Below, in pieces: positions 16,757-25,025 of a stretch of 64,000 bases of DNA (positions within the stretch are counted from its first letter, which is position 1; every line of letters begins with the position of its first letter). Below the pieces are notes generated by a model. The model was given only the letters and a program-made list of their open reading frames with translations. It was not told where the DNA came from and did no database searches. Made by a program: the position numbers and the translations under genes. The DNA is from Pyxidicoccus parkwaysis. GTDB taxonomy: Bacteria > Myxococcota > Myxococcia > Myxococcales > Myxococcaceae. The stretch covers positions 13,065,001 to 13,129,000 of the forward strand of contig NZ_CP071090.1 in the NCBI RefSeq assembly GCF_017301735.1. The letters are read 5' to 3'.

Positions 16757-17881
16757 GTGAAGACAGCCAACCTCGCCATCCTCCTCACGCGCGTCGTGCA
16801 TGACACGACGCATGACCGTCCTCTCACGTTTGACGATGAGCGACGGCTGCGCGAAGCGCATGCCTGGTGCGTGGTGCCCGCGTGTCGCGCCCGTGGAGGT
16901 CGGGTGTACACGGTTCGTGGCGGCGCGTTCCTGGTCACCTTCGCGTCGCCTACCGCCGCCGTCCTGTGCGCACTGGAGGTGCAGGCACTTCGCGAGCGTG
17001 ACGGCGCGCACGAGGCCCGACCCGTGCGGTTCGCGCTGCGGCAGGTGGTGAGCACCGGCGAGGTGTGGCTGGAGCCGGACGACGTCTGCGGTGCGCCGGT
17101 GGACCTGGCAGGCCGGCTCCAAGAGGCCCTCGGCGACAGCGGCGTGTTCCTCACCGAGTCCACCTGGCTGGTGATGGACAAGGCGCGCCTGCCCGCCGAG
17201 TGCGTGGGCTCCGTCGACGGCGAGGCCCTCCCCGAAGGTGTGCGTGTGTTCCGTGCGCGGGCCCTCATGCCCGGTGAAGGTGCGTCACGGGGCGGCGCCG
17301 GCTGGAGCGGCGAGGCGCGCCGGCGGGTGGCGCAGGTGACGCTGGTGCTGCGCGGACTCATGCGGCGGGGGCGCGACGTGACGTGGAAACAGGCGGGGCG
17401 GGGGGGGCTCGTGCTGGGGCTGCTGGCGGCTCCGCTGGGAGCCGTGCTCGGGTGGCTCTGGCCCTCGAGGGCGGAGGTCGCGCTCGACGCCCTGGCGGAG
17501 CTGCCCGAGGCGGAGCGGGCCACGAAGGCGCGCGAGGTGGAGGCGCTGCTCGCGCGGGAGGACGACGTGGGCGTTCGCGCCTTCCTCCAGGGCCGCCTTC
17601 GCGAGGTGCTGGGCGAGCCGCGCGTGGCCGTGGAGGACTATCGCGCGAGCGCGGAGGCGGGACACCGCGAGGCGGTGACGCGGCTGGTGGAGTTGCTGGG
17701 CCACGTGGAGTGCCCGGTGCGTGCCGCGGCCGCGCGGACGCTTGGCGGGCTGTCCGTGGAGGAGGCCCGCGAGCCGCTGCGGAAGCTGGCCGAGCGCGGG
17801 CCCGACGGCGGAAGTGACAGGTGTGGCTCGCGCCGGGCCGCGGCGCAGGCGCTGACCAAGCTGGAGGGAACTCCTCGCTGA
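16757..17881 (+). CDS. membrane protein with degenerate adenylate-cyclase-like domain
   Basis: 374 residues, GTG start. Residues 1-170 look like a class III cyclase homology domain: RGGAFLVTFASPTAAVLCALEVQ and GAPVDLAGRLQEALGDSGVFLTES match the family's middle and end. The N-terminal metal-binding Asp motif is missing, so cyclase activity is unlikely and a regulatory role fits better. One membrane helix lies near residues 216-233 (GLVLGLLAAPLGAVLGWLW). The remainder has HEAT/TPR-like helical repeats (CPVRAAAARTLGGLSVEEAR). No operon partner. It ends facing the sigma-32-like gene with a shared terminator. Confidence 0.7.
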   Translation: MKTANLAILLTRVVHDTTHDRPLTFDDERRLREAHAWCVVPACRARGGRVYTVRGGAFLVTFASPTAAVLCALEVQALRERDGAHEARPVRFALRQVVSTGEVWLEPDDVCGAPVDLAGRLQEALGDSGVFLTESTWLVMDKARLPAECVGSVDGEALPEGVRVFRARALMPGEGASRGGAGWSGEARRRVAQVTLVLRGLMRRGRDVTWKQAGRGGLVLGLLAAPLGAVLGWLWPSRAEVALDALAELPEAERATKAREVEALLAREDDVGVRAFLQGRLREVLGEPRVAVEDYRASAEAGHREAVTRLVELLGHVECPVRAAAARTLGGLSVEEAREPLRKLAERGPDGGSDRCGSRRAAAQALTKLEGTPR

Positions 17882-17973
17882 AGCCGCGGCCCGGCTATCT
17901 GGCCGGGGGCACTCCGGGCCTGGAGCGGCACGGCGAGACGGCGGTCGTGAAGGGCGCGGCCTGAAAACACCGC

Positions 17974-18009
17974 GAGCCAGGGCGCCCACTCGCATGGGCA
18001 CGCTGGCTC
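17974..18009. terminator. bidirectional terminator between convergent genes
   Basis: Outer arms GAGCCAG (17974-17980) and CTGGCTC (18003-18009), inner GCCCA/TGGGC around CTCGCA. It serves the cyclase-like gene on the plus strand and the sigma-32-like gene on the minus strand. Confidence 0.55.
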
Positions 18010-18039
18010 GGAGTCACTGCGAGGAGTTGTCGTCGCGGC

Positions 18040-18930
18040 TCAGGCGGCGAGGGTGGCCTCGTCCACGCCGGCCTCGGCCATCAGCGTGGCGAGCGCGGCC
18101 TTGAGCTTGTCCTTGGCGCGAATCTCGAGCTGACGGGCGCGCTCGCGGGAGAAGCCGAAGTGCTCACCCAGCTCGCTGAGGGTCATCTCCGCGTCACCCA
18201 TGACACGCTGCTCGATGATGAAGCGCTCGCGCGGGTCCAGGCGGCGCAGGGCGCGCTGCACCAGCTCGCGGGTGAGGTCCGCCTGCTGCTTGTCGGCCAC
18301 CTCGTCCACCGCGGAGGCGGACTCGGACTCGACGAAGTCCAGGTGCGTGGCGTCGCCGTCCTCGCCCATGGGCGCGTCGAGCGAGAGGTCCCGCCCGCCC
18401 ATGCGCTGCTCCATCTCGCGCACCTCGGAGGCCTTCACGTTGAGCTTGCGGGCAATCTCCTCGGCGTTGACGATGTGGCCATCGCCCGCGCCCATCTTCT
18501 CCAGCTCGCGGCGCGTGCGGGCCAGGCTGAAGAACAGCCGGCGCTGCGCCTGCGTGGTGCCGAGCTTCACCAGGCTCCAGTTCTTGAGGATGCAGTTCTG
18601 GATGTACGCGCGAATCCACCACACCGCGTAGGAGATGAGGCGGATGCCCTTGTCCGGGTCGAACTTCTGCACCGCCTTCATCAGGCCGATGTTCGCCTCC
18701 TGGATGAGGTCGGACATCTTCAGGCCGTAGGAGCGGTACTCGTAAGCGACCTTCACCACGAAGCGCAGGTTGGCCGTGACGAGCTGGTGGCCCGCGGAGA
18801 GGTCCCCCGCGCGGAAGCGGCGAGACAGGTCCTGCTCCTGCGCCTGCGTGAGCAGCGGGTAGCGGTTGATCTCCGAGAGGTACGTGGAGAGCGAGTCGGG
18901 GGAGGCGGAGAAGGCGTTGGTGGTCTGCAT
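18040..18930 (-). CDS. sigma-32-like (RpoH-type) RNA polymerase sigma factor
   Basis: 296 residues with complete sigma-70-family regions: 1.2 (DSLSTYLSEINRYPLLTQAQ), 2.1-2.4 (NLRFVVKVAYEYR, DLIQEANIGLMKAVQKFDP, ISYAVWWIRAYIQ), 3, and 4.2 (TLSELGEHFGFSRERARQLE). Size and sequence resemble the alternative heat-shock/development sigma factors of Myxococcus, closest in my recollection to SigC (about 295 residues), but I cannot separate it from its paralogues without alignment. It directs core polymerase to its own promoter class. A 303-base divergent intergenic region lies upstream. Confidence 0.92.
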   Translation of the reverse strand: MQTTNAFSASPDSLSTYLSEINRYPLLTQAQEQDLSRRFRAGDLSAGHQLVTANLRFVVKVAYEYRSYGLKMSDLIQEANIGLMKAVQKFDPDKGIRLISYAVWWIRAYIQNCILKNWSLVKLGTTQAQRRLFFSLARTRRELEKMGAGDGHIVNAEEIARKLNVKASEVREMEQRMGGRDLSLDAPMGEDGDATHLDFVESESASAVDEVADKQQADLTRELVQRALRRLDPRERFIIEQRVMGDAEMTLSELGEHFGFSRERARQLEIRAKDKLKAALATLMAEAGVDEATLAA

Positions 18931-19233
18931 GGTGTCTCTCGGGGAAAAGAGAACGAAGCTCGGGGGACCGCTCGACTGCGAACGGGGGTGGCCTATCGCA
19001 ATGCGTGTGCCACGGCCGACGAGCAGCGTTTCCGAGTGGATACGCGGGTTTGCACAAACGCCTCGGGGTGCTTAGGGCCGGTAGTCGGTCGTTTTTACAG
19101 GGTGCCTTTGGGAAGTCTCTTCCGGCTGTTCAGCAGCCAACGGGCGAAGCGCGCAGAGGGCAGGCGGGCGGACAGGCCCTCGCAAGGAGGGTGTGCTCCT
19201 TCTTACCTGCGGCGTCGTCTCCACCTTGGGTGA
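18931..19233. other. 303-base divergent intergenic region
   Basis: Between the sigma-32-like gene (minus) and the DUF1360 gene (plus). It holds their promoters and probably a long leader. It contains a T-rich patch (GTCGGTCGTTTTTACAGG near 19083-19100). No gene or RNA recognised. Confidence 0.35.
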
Positions 19234-19683
19234 ATGGTGGATGTCTTCCAGCTCTTCGCCGTCTCCGCCGTGGTGATGGGGGTGTCGCAGACCGTCTCGC
19301 GGGAGCGCATCTTCGCGCCGTTGCGCGAGCGGCTGGGCGGGAAGGACACGTGGCTGGGGTACCTGGTGTCGTGTCCCTATTGCGTGTCGCACTACGTGGC
19401 GTTCGCGATGGTGCCGCTGACGGGGACGTACGCCATCCACGTGACGGTGGACGGCTGGCCGGGCTCGGTGCTGCGGTGGTTCCTGTCGTCGCTGCTCATC
19501 ACCGTCATCGCCGCGTTCTTCCGGGTGGTGTTCTGGTTCGTGGACGAGACGCAGGGTCTGGTGAAGCGGCGGCAGCGCACGGAGGAGGAGGAGACCGCGA
19601 CCCGGCGCCTCATGCGCAAGCAAGTGGAGCAGAAGGTCGGTCCGGTGGACGAGCAGGAGCCAACACCACCGGCCTCGCACTGA
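19234..19683 (+). CDS. DUF1360 membrane protein
   Basis: 149 residues. The signature WLGYLVSCPYCVSHYVAF with the CPYC pair is typical of DUF1360 proteins, which are small integral membrane proteins of unknown function. Three membrane helices are visible (about residues 3-20, 42-62 and 80-105), followed by a charged C-terminal tail rich in Glu and Arg. The CxxC could bind metal or take part in thiol chemistry; neither is shown. It is alone, with no operon partner. Confidence 0.8.
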   Translation: MVDVFQLFAVSAVVMGVSQTVSRERIFAPLRERLGGKDTWLGYLVSCPYCVSHYVAFAMVPLTGTYAIHVTVDGWPGSVLRWFLSSLLITVIAAFFRVVFWFVDETQGLVKRRQRTEEEETATRRLMRKQVEQKVGPVDEQEPTPPASH

Positions 19684-19926
19684 CCTTCGAGCGTGTCGCA
19701 ATGGAATGGCAACTCTGTCCCGGTTGCATGACGCGGCCTCCAGACATTCTCGGACGGGAAGAAGTCTTGTTCGCCTGCTCAGAGATGCTGAGCTACGTTG
19801 AGACAGACGTCTCCTTCACTTTTGGGACGGCCCTGTAAGTTTTGACTTCCTGGTTCCGTGCGGGGCTACTTCGCTTGCGGGCAGTGACGCTTCCTTCACG
19901 CGCGTCCGCTCGCGGAGAGCACGCAC

Positions 19927-21759
19927 ATGAATGCATTCCTCAAGCAGGCGCTCACGGGCGCGGCGCTGTTGGCGACGAGCGCCTGCGGTTCCCAATCTCC
20001 GGCGGATGGCACGCAGCAGGCATCCGGGGAGGTGATGGTCTCCACCGCGGCCATCGGTGCGACGCGTGGCAACTATCCGGCACCGCGCTCGCCGGTGATG
20101 CTGGGCGTCCACTCGCCCGACATCGCCGGCAACCTGGGCGCGCTGACGGCGATGTTCCCCGGGCGCAGGGGCTGGGTCGTGAAGGAGACCTACAGCACGG
20201 ATGTGAGATGGATTGGCGGTCTCCTGGGTGACCTGGCCATCGCGGCGGGGCAGGGCTTCACTCCCGTGGTGCGCCTGGACTACGCGCGAGATGGCGGCAA
20301 CATCAACCCGCAAGGCATTGCGGTGGCCGGCGCCACGATTCCATGGGAGGGCGGTACGAGCAGCAATGGCTCGTGGGGACGCTGCCTGCTCTCGCCGGAC
20401 GTGAGCGCCCGCGATGGCGACATCACCACGCCCGGCGGTACCCACAAGGAGTGCTACCTCGACTACATCCGCCGTGTCCTGGCCGCGCCGAACAACAACG
20501 CGGTGCACACGTGGATCATCGGCAACGAGATGAACATGAAGGGCGAGGCGCTGGGCTTCCCTGGCGGGACGATTCCGTACCACGTCTACGGGGACGTCTA
20601 CCGCTCGGCGCGCGCACTCATCCGGGGGACGTCGGGGCATGGGAATGACGCCGTCTTCGTGGGCGGTGTGTCGCCCAACGCGACGGACTTCACCGCCGAT
20701 GTCTACACGTCCGGCAAGGACTACCTCACGGGCATTCTCTACAACCTGCAGCCGGTGGATGTGGACGGCATCTCCATCCACGCGTACGCGGGCGGGGTGA
20801 ACAACGCGAGCGCGGGCCTGCAGACGTTCCGCACGGGAACGACGGGCGCGGGGCTGGGCTACCAGAACACGCTCCAATGGATTGACGCCCTGGGCTACTC
20901 GCAGGTGCCGGTGCTGCTGTCCGAGTGGGCGGCGAACGTGGAGGGCTCCTCCACCGAGAGCAATGTCGCGAGCTTCATCGGCACGGCGCTCGCCGACATG
21001 AACGCGTGGAATGGGGGCGGCAGCAACCACGACCTCATCGGCGCGGTCTGGTACACGTGGAACGACGTCAGGTGGCCGCAGCAGTCGCTGGCGCTCTACC
21101 CCGCGGTGCGGCAGGCCTTCGCCAACAACTCCAACACGTACAACGCGGGCGACCCGAACACGGGCTGGGGCGCATGCTGGCGGCAGACGACGTCTCCGAC
21201 GCGGCTGTTCCCGGAGACGGGGAGGACGGTGCGCGGGCTGTTCCTGAGCACGTATGACTCGAGGGGCGGGCTGGCCGTGTTCGGCTATCCGATTGTCGAG
21301 GAGGACTGCGGCGTGGACACGCGCACCGGGCGCGTCCTCTGGCAGCAGTGGTTCCAGCGGCACCGGCTGGAGTACCACCCCGAGCAGCCGGCGGGCTCGC
21401 AGGTGATGCTGGGCTCCATCGGCAGCCAGCTCGCGCGGGAGAAGTTTGGCATCAACCCGGATGATTGGACTCCGGGGCAGTCGCAGCCCGCGTCGAACTG
21501 CTCGCTCATCGGGCCCTTCGCGGGCGGCGGCAAGTGGGTGTGCGGCCCGTTCCGGGACTACTTCAACGCGAAGGGAGTGGGCGTGCTCGGGTATCCCATC
21601 TCCAAGGAGTTGGACTTCCTGACGAAGGATGGACGGTGGATTCGCGCCCAGTGGTTCGAGCGCTCGCGGCTCGAGCGCAATGATGCGGTGACGCCCATCC
21701 CCATCCAGGGAGGCCTGCTCGGGTGCGAGGCGTCCGGATTCGTCGGACCGGGGTGCTGA
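19927..21759 (+). CDS. clan GH-A glycoside hydrolase lipoprotein with two C-terminal repeats
   Basis: 610 residues. Lipoprotein signal MNAFLKQALTGAALLATSAC. A TIM-barrel hydrolase domain (about residues 45-390) carries the clan A pair: acid/base Glu201 in WIIGNEMNMKG at the end of strand 4 and nucleophile Glu333 in VLLSEWAANVEG at the end of strand 7. The C-terminus has two related repeats of about 85 residues, each with an LGFP-like element (GLAVFGYPI and GVGVLGYPI) followed by W.R.R.E-type residues, probably for wall or glycan binding. The likely role is cutting a beta-linked polysaccharide outside the cell. Family within clan A not determined. Confidence 0.85.
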   Translation: MNAFLKQALTGAALLATSACGSQSPADGTQQASGEVMVSTAAIGATRGNYPAPRSPVMLGVHSPDIAGNLGALTAMFPGRRGWVVKETYSTDVRWIGGLLGDLAIAAGQGFTPVVRLDYARDGGNINPQGIAVAGATIPWEGGTSSNGSWGRCLLSPDVSARDGDITTPGGTHKECYLDYIRRVLAAPNNNAVHTWIIGNEMNMKGEALGFPGGTIPYHVYGDVYRSARALIRGTSGHGNDAVFVGGVSPNATDFTADVYTSGKDYLTGILYNLQPVDVDGISIHAYAGGVNNASAGLQTFRTGTTGAGLGYQNTLQWIDALGYSQVPVLLSEWAANVEGSSTESNVASFIGTALADMNAWNGGGSNHDLIGAVWYTWNDVRWPQQSLALYPAVRQAFANNSNTYNAGDPNTGWGACWRQTTSPTRLFPETGRTVRGLFLSTYDSRGGLAVFGYPIVEEDCGVDTRTGRVLWQQWFQRHRLEYHPEQPAGSQVMLGSIGSQLAREKFGINPDDWTPGQSQPASNCSLIGPFAGGGKWVCGPFRDYFNAKGVGVLGYPISKELDFLTKDGRWIRAQWFERSRLERNDAVTPIPIQGGLLGCEASGFVGPGC

Positions 21760-21774
21760 AGCGCTGAGTCTGGT

Positions 21775-21805
21775 GCGGGCGGGAGAACGTTGTTCTCCTG
21801 CCCGC
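21775..21805. terminator. strong bidirectional terminator
   Basis: Arms GCGGGCGGGAGAAC (21775-21788) and GTTCTCCTGCCCGC (21792-21805), 14 bp with one wobble and a 3-base loop, between the convergent hydrolase and immunity genes. Confidence 0.75.
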
Positions 21806-21806
21806 G

Positions 21807-22529
21807 CTACTTCGCCGTGGGGGGATGCAGGGGGCGGAGCAGCCCGGCGCGGTCGAGCAACTTCTGTACGCGCGCGGCGAGGGCGACGTGCTCGGGGTTG
21901 GAGGCGGTGAAGCGCTCCGGGGTGAGGATGACGAGGGTGCCCTTGTCCTCGACGGGCTCGATGCGCACAGGGGCGGGGAGGGGAGGCACCGTGCCGCGCT
22001 GGCGGGAGAAGTACATCACCCAGCCGGTGAAGGTGCCCGCTTCAGGCTCTTTCCAGGCTGTGTCCCGGTGGAGGTCGGAGGTGGCGATGCCACATTCCGG
22101 GTCCCAGGCCAGGGCCATGGCGCGCACCACTTCGGTCAACACAGGCGCGGTCAGGACCCTCTCCATGACAACTCCCCGATTAGGAGCCTTGAGCAGACAG
22201 ACGGGTTGCAGCCACTGATTGTCCGAGCCGCATAAGCCGGTGGCACCGGATGTTTCCTTCGGGTTGTCACCTGCCCAGAGCCAATAGTGAAACCCATCCT
22301 TGCCAACCCGGTTCTTCTTTTTCAGGAAGCGCTTCATGAAGGCTTCGGAATCCAGCTCGACCTGTCGCTCGCGGGCCTTCGCGAAGGAGCTCCCTGGTTC
22401 GTGCCACCGGTTCCAGGTCGGCTCCAACAGCCCAATTCGGCGAAAGAAGTCCTCCGCGCGTCGGGCGCACGCCTCAACGGTTTCGTGGCGGGGTGGCCAG
22501 TAGCAGGCCGAGTAGTAGGTCTCGATCAT
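21807..22529 (-). CDS. Imm52-family immunity protein
   Basis: 240 residues. The head METYY.ACYWPPRHETVEACARR, with a Trp-rich segment (LEPTWNRWHEPG), and the overall length match Imm52 immunity proteins, common and often multicopy in Myxococcus. It lies 15 bases downstream of a lipoprotein with a restriction-endonuclease-fold toxin domain, the usual arrangement for this family. It should be cytoplasmic (no signal) and bind the nuclease to protect the producer and its kin. The stop is 1 base from the shared terminator. Confidence 0.88.
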   Translation of the reverse strand: MIETYYSACYWPPRHETVEACARRAEDFFRRIGLLEPTWNRWHEPGSSFAKARERQVELDSEAFMKRFLKKKNRVGKDGFHYWLWAGDNPKETSGATGLCGSDNQWLQPVCLLKAPNRGVVMERVLTAPVLTEVVRAMALAWDPECGIATSDLHRDTAWKEPEAGTFTGWVMYFSRQRGTVPPLPAPVRIEPVEDKGTLVILTPERFTASNPEHVALAARVQKLLDRAGLLRPLHPPTAK

Positions 22530-22544
22530 TTCGTCGTGCCGTCC

Positions 22545-23930
22545 TCACGGAGGAACGTGACTGATTTCGACGCCTTTGACACCGTTTTGCCTGAACAGCT
22601 TGAGCAACGTGTCCGCGAATTTCTTTTCTGCGATGACCCACCGGACCCGCATTTTGCTGGCGGCTTGGAGCTGACGACGTGCCTGTAGAACGAACTTGTC
22701 CGCGCCCCTGAAAAACCACTTCGCGTCCAATTCTCCATCGAAGAACTTCGCCAGGTTGGGGCCCTTGGCTTCCAGCAGCACACCCTCCTTCGGGTCGAAG
22801 CCGTCGAAGTCCACCTCATCACCATTCACCTTGACCCGGTAGACCCAGCCCCTGGGCGCTCCAGTCACCTTCTCCTGGTAGGCGCGGGCACTCTCAGGCA
22901 TTGATTCCGAGGCCTGCACCCATTCCCCTGGGCCGCCCGAGGGCAGCACCTTCACTCCAGGGTGCCCACCGCCCGACCCCATCGCCGCCATGGCCACCGC
23001 ATTCGGAGCCAGCGCGATGACGAGCTGTCCTTCCACCACCGCCACGGACGTCACCGCGCCCGCGGCCTCCAGCCTCAACCCCAACTGACTCGCAGCGAGC
23101 GACGCCGCCTCCGTGAAGCGGGGCAATTGCGGCAGCCGCGTCGCCAACCACGTCGCGCTCCCGACGGTGCCCCGGCTCAGCAGCATCGTCGTGGCCAGCA
23201 CGAAGACGCGCGCGCCCTCCTTCCCCATCACGCTGCCGAAGCGCTCACCCGCGCCGTTCAACTCCTGGAACGTGGTGGCCCTGTCGCTCGCCTGCTTCAG
23301 CTCCCAGCACGCCCGCACCACCTCCAGGAACGAGTCGATTCCCAGGTACGCCAGCATGACCACGGACAACACCGCCGCCGCCTTGGTGAACACCGGCTCC
23401 GGGTTCGCGGCCAGCACCGCCCAGGACACGAGCGCGGACACCACCACCGCCTTGAACAGCGTGGGACTGAAGGTATCCCTCAGCGCCTCGGCGAGGCTCT
23501 CGTGCATGGGGTCCATCGACAGGCCGAGCGCCATCGCCAGCCTGTCCATGGACGTGAAGCCCAGGCCGTCTTCCAACAGCGAGAGGCAGTCTCCCGGCGC
23601 TTCGTACGCCCGGCACCAGCGCCCGTAGTCCTTGCGCAGCGCGAGCTGCCACGCCCTGTCCGCCGTGGCGAAGCCATCCGCTGCTGAAGTCCGCACCAGC
23701 CCGCCCACCTGGGACGCGCGAATGGACAGCGGCACCTCCAGCACCAGTCGCGCCAGGGCCTCCTCGAACGCGTCCTCGTCCACCGGAACGGACCGGTCCG
23801 AGGTCGGCGGGACATATTCGAGCGGGCGGCCCTGGCCCACCTCCAGCCGAACCACGCGCGAGGCCGAGCAACCCGTCAGCAGCAACACCAGCCACAGCGA
23901 CACGGCGCCACGAAGGGTCATCACAAACAC
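22545..23930 (-). CDS. lipoprotein with Tox-REase-5 nuclease toxin domain
   Basis: 461 residues (or 458 from the second Met). The N-terminus is a lipoprotein signal (lipobox LLTGC). The body, about residues 150-330, has hydrophobic helices (WAVLAANPEPVF..., VVMLAYLGI) that could be used for delivery through membranes. The C-terminal 110 residues are a restriction-endonuclease-fold toxin: WVYRVKVNGDEVDFDGFD, then GVLLEAKG with Asp374/376 and Glu387-x-Lys389 as the D...ExK nuclease residues, then a Gln-rich helix (QARRQLQAAS) and MRVRWVIAEKK. DNA or RNA cleavage in a rival is expected. With the Imm52 gene it forms a kin-discrimination module, probably passed by contact and outer-membrane exchange in myxobacteria. 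Confidence 0.88.
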   Translation of the reverse strand: MFVMTLRGAVSLWLVLLLTGCSASRVVRLEVGQGRPLEYVPPTSDRSVPVDEDAFEEALARLVLEVPLSIRASQVGGLVRTSAADGFATADRAWQLALRKDYGRWCRAYEAPGDCLSLLEDGLGFTSMDRLAMALGLSMDPMHESLAEALRDTFSPTLFKAVVVSALVSWAVLAANPEPVFTKAAAVLSVVMLAYLGIDSFLEVVRACWELKQASDRATTFQELNGAGERFGSVMGKEGARVFVLATTMLLSRGTVGSATWLATRLPQLPRFTEAASLAASQLGLRLEAAGAVTSVAVVEGQLVIALAPNAVAMAAMGSGGGHPGVKVLPSGGPGEWVQASESMPESARAYQEKVTGAPRGWVYRVKVNGDEVDFDGFDPKEGVLLEAKGPNLAKFFDGELDAKWFFRGADKFVLQARRQLQAASKMRVRWVIAEKKFADTLLKLFRQNGVKGVEISHVPP

Positions 23931-24080
23931 TCCCGGTTCTGGCGCCCCCTCACCGCCGGGTGTTGACGCCTCACGTTACCAGCCGGCTCCAACGCCTCCG
24001 GCCCCCGGGCGCGCAACTTCCTCCCGGATTGGTAGACAATGGTGGGCAAGCCCATCGCCCCCGTGGGTTGGAGGTCCCCC

Positions 24081-25025
24081 ATGAGCCCCATCGACCGCAG
24101 CCGCAACGTCTCCGTCCCCACTCCGGCGCGCGGCACCGCGCCGGCGCAGAAGAGCCTGCTCGGCTCGGTGGTGGACGCCGCGAAGGAGGGCATCGCGGAC
24201 ATCCCCCGCTTCGTGAAGATGGGCGCGGACGTCTTCGAGGCCACGCACCTCAGCGAATTGCGTCGCATCTTCGGCGGCGACGCGAAGCCGGACCGGATGA
24301 GCGATGGCAAGTTCGTCGGCGCCAAGGGCCAGTCCTTCCCGCCCGGCACGCCGCTCAAGGACATCCCCGCCGTCACGCCGCTCGACAATCCGAACCCGTC
24401 GAAGACCATCCTCTACGTCAACGGCATCATGACCCCCATGCAGGGGCAGCTTCAGGAGATGCAGTCCATCGCCGACACCGCCGACGCGCGCGTCATCGGC
24501 ATCCACAACGCCACCCAGGGACTCGTGACGGACCTGGCCCAGTGCGTGACGGACAAGCTCGACAAGGGACACAACCCCGCCGTGGACACGCTCGCGGACA
24601 CCGTCTACGGCGAGCTCAAGGCCGGACGTGAAGTCCACCTCATGGGCTACAGCCAGGGCGGCCTCATCACCGCGCGCGCCCTGTCCGACGTGCAGCGCCG
24701 GCTGCGCATCGAAGACGGCATGTCCCAGGCCCAGGCCGAGCAGGTCATGAGCAAGCTGAAGGTGGAGACCTTCGGCGCCGCGTCCACGCGCTACCCGGAC
24801 GGGCCGCGGTACGTGCACTACGTCAACAACGCGGACGCCGTACCCACGCTCACGGGCCTCGGCGGCAGCGTGGACCCGCTGGCCTTCATGAAGGACGCGG
24901 GCAAGGGCGCCGTCGTGCACCGCTTCACCGACGGCAACCTCAACATCATCAGCAATCACATGCTGGACACCCTCTACATGAAGCACCGGGTGGACTTCGA
25001 CGCCGCGCGCGCCGGGCAGTTCTAG
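24081..25025 (+). CDS. alpha/beta hydrolase (lipase/esterase-like)
   Basis: 314 residues from the ATG preceded by GGAGG (24070 region); an in-frame ATG 42 bases earlier lacks a good ribosome site. The nucleophile is Ser191 in GYSQGG, and the acid and base are probably Asp in NNADAVP and His in ISNHMLDT. The oxyanion strand is TILYVNGIMTPM. No signal peptide. The first 90 residues are charged and partly disordered. The enzyme probably hydrolyses an ester; substrate unknown. The N-terminal tail followed by a lipase domain resembles effector-type hydrolases, but no immunity gene is next to it. Its stop abuts the convergent ATPase stop. Confidence 0.8.
   Translation: MSPIDRSRNVSVPTPARGTAPAQKSLLGSVVDAAKEGIADIPRFVKMGADVFEATHLSELRRIFGGDAKPDRMSDGKFVGAKGQSFPPGTPLKDIPAVTPLDNPNPSKTILYVNGIMTPMQGQLQEMQSIADTADARVIGIHNATQGLVTDLAQCVTDKLDKGHNPAVDTLADTVYGELKAGREVHLMGYSQGGLITARALSDVQRRLRIEDGMSQAQAEQVMSKLKVETFGAASTRYPDGPRYVHYVNNADAVPTLTGLGGSVDPLAFMKDAGKGAVVHRFTDGNLNIISNHMLDTLYMKHRVDFDAARAGQF

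Noticed and set aside
19706..19731. Possible sigma-54 site (TGGCAA ... TTGCAT) upstream of the glycoside hydrolase
   Set aside because: GG and GC are 16 bases apart, too far for a -24/-12 promoter.
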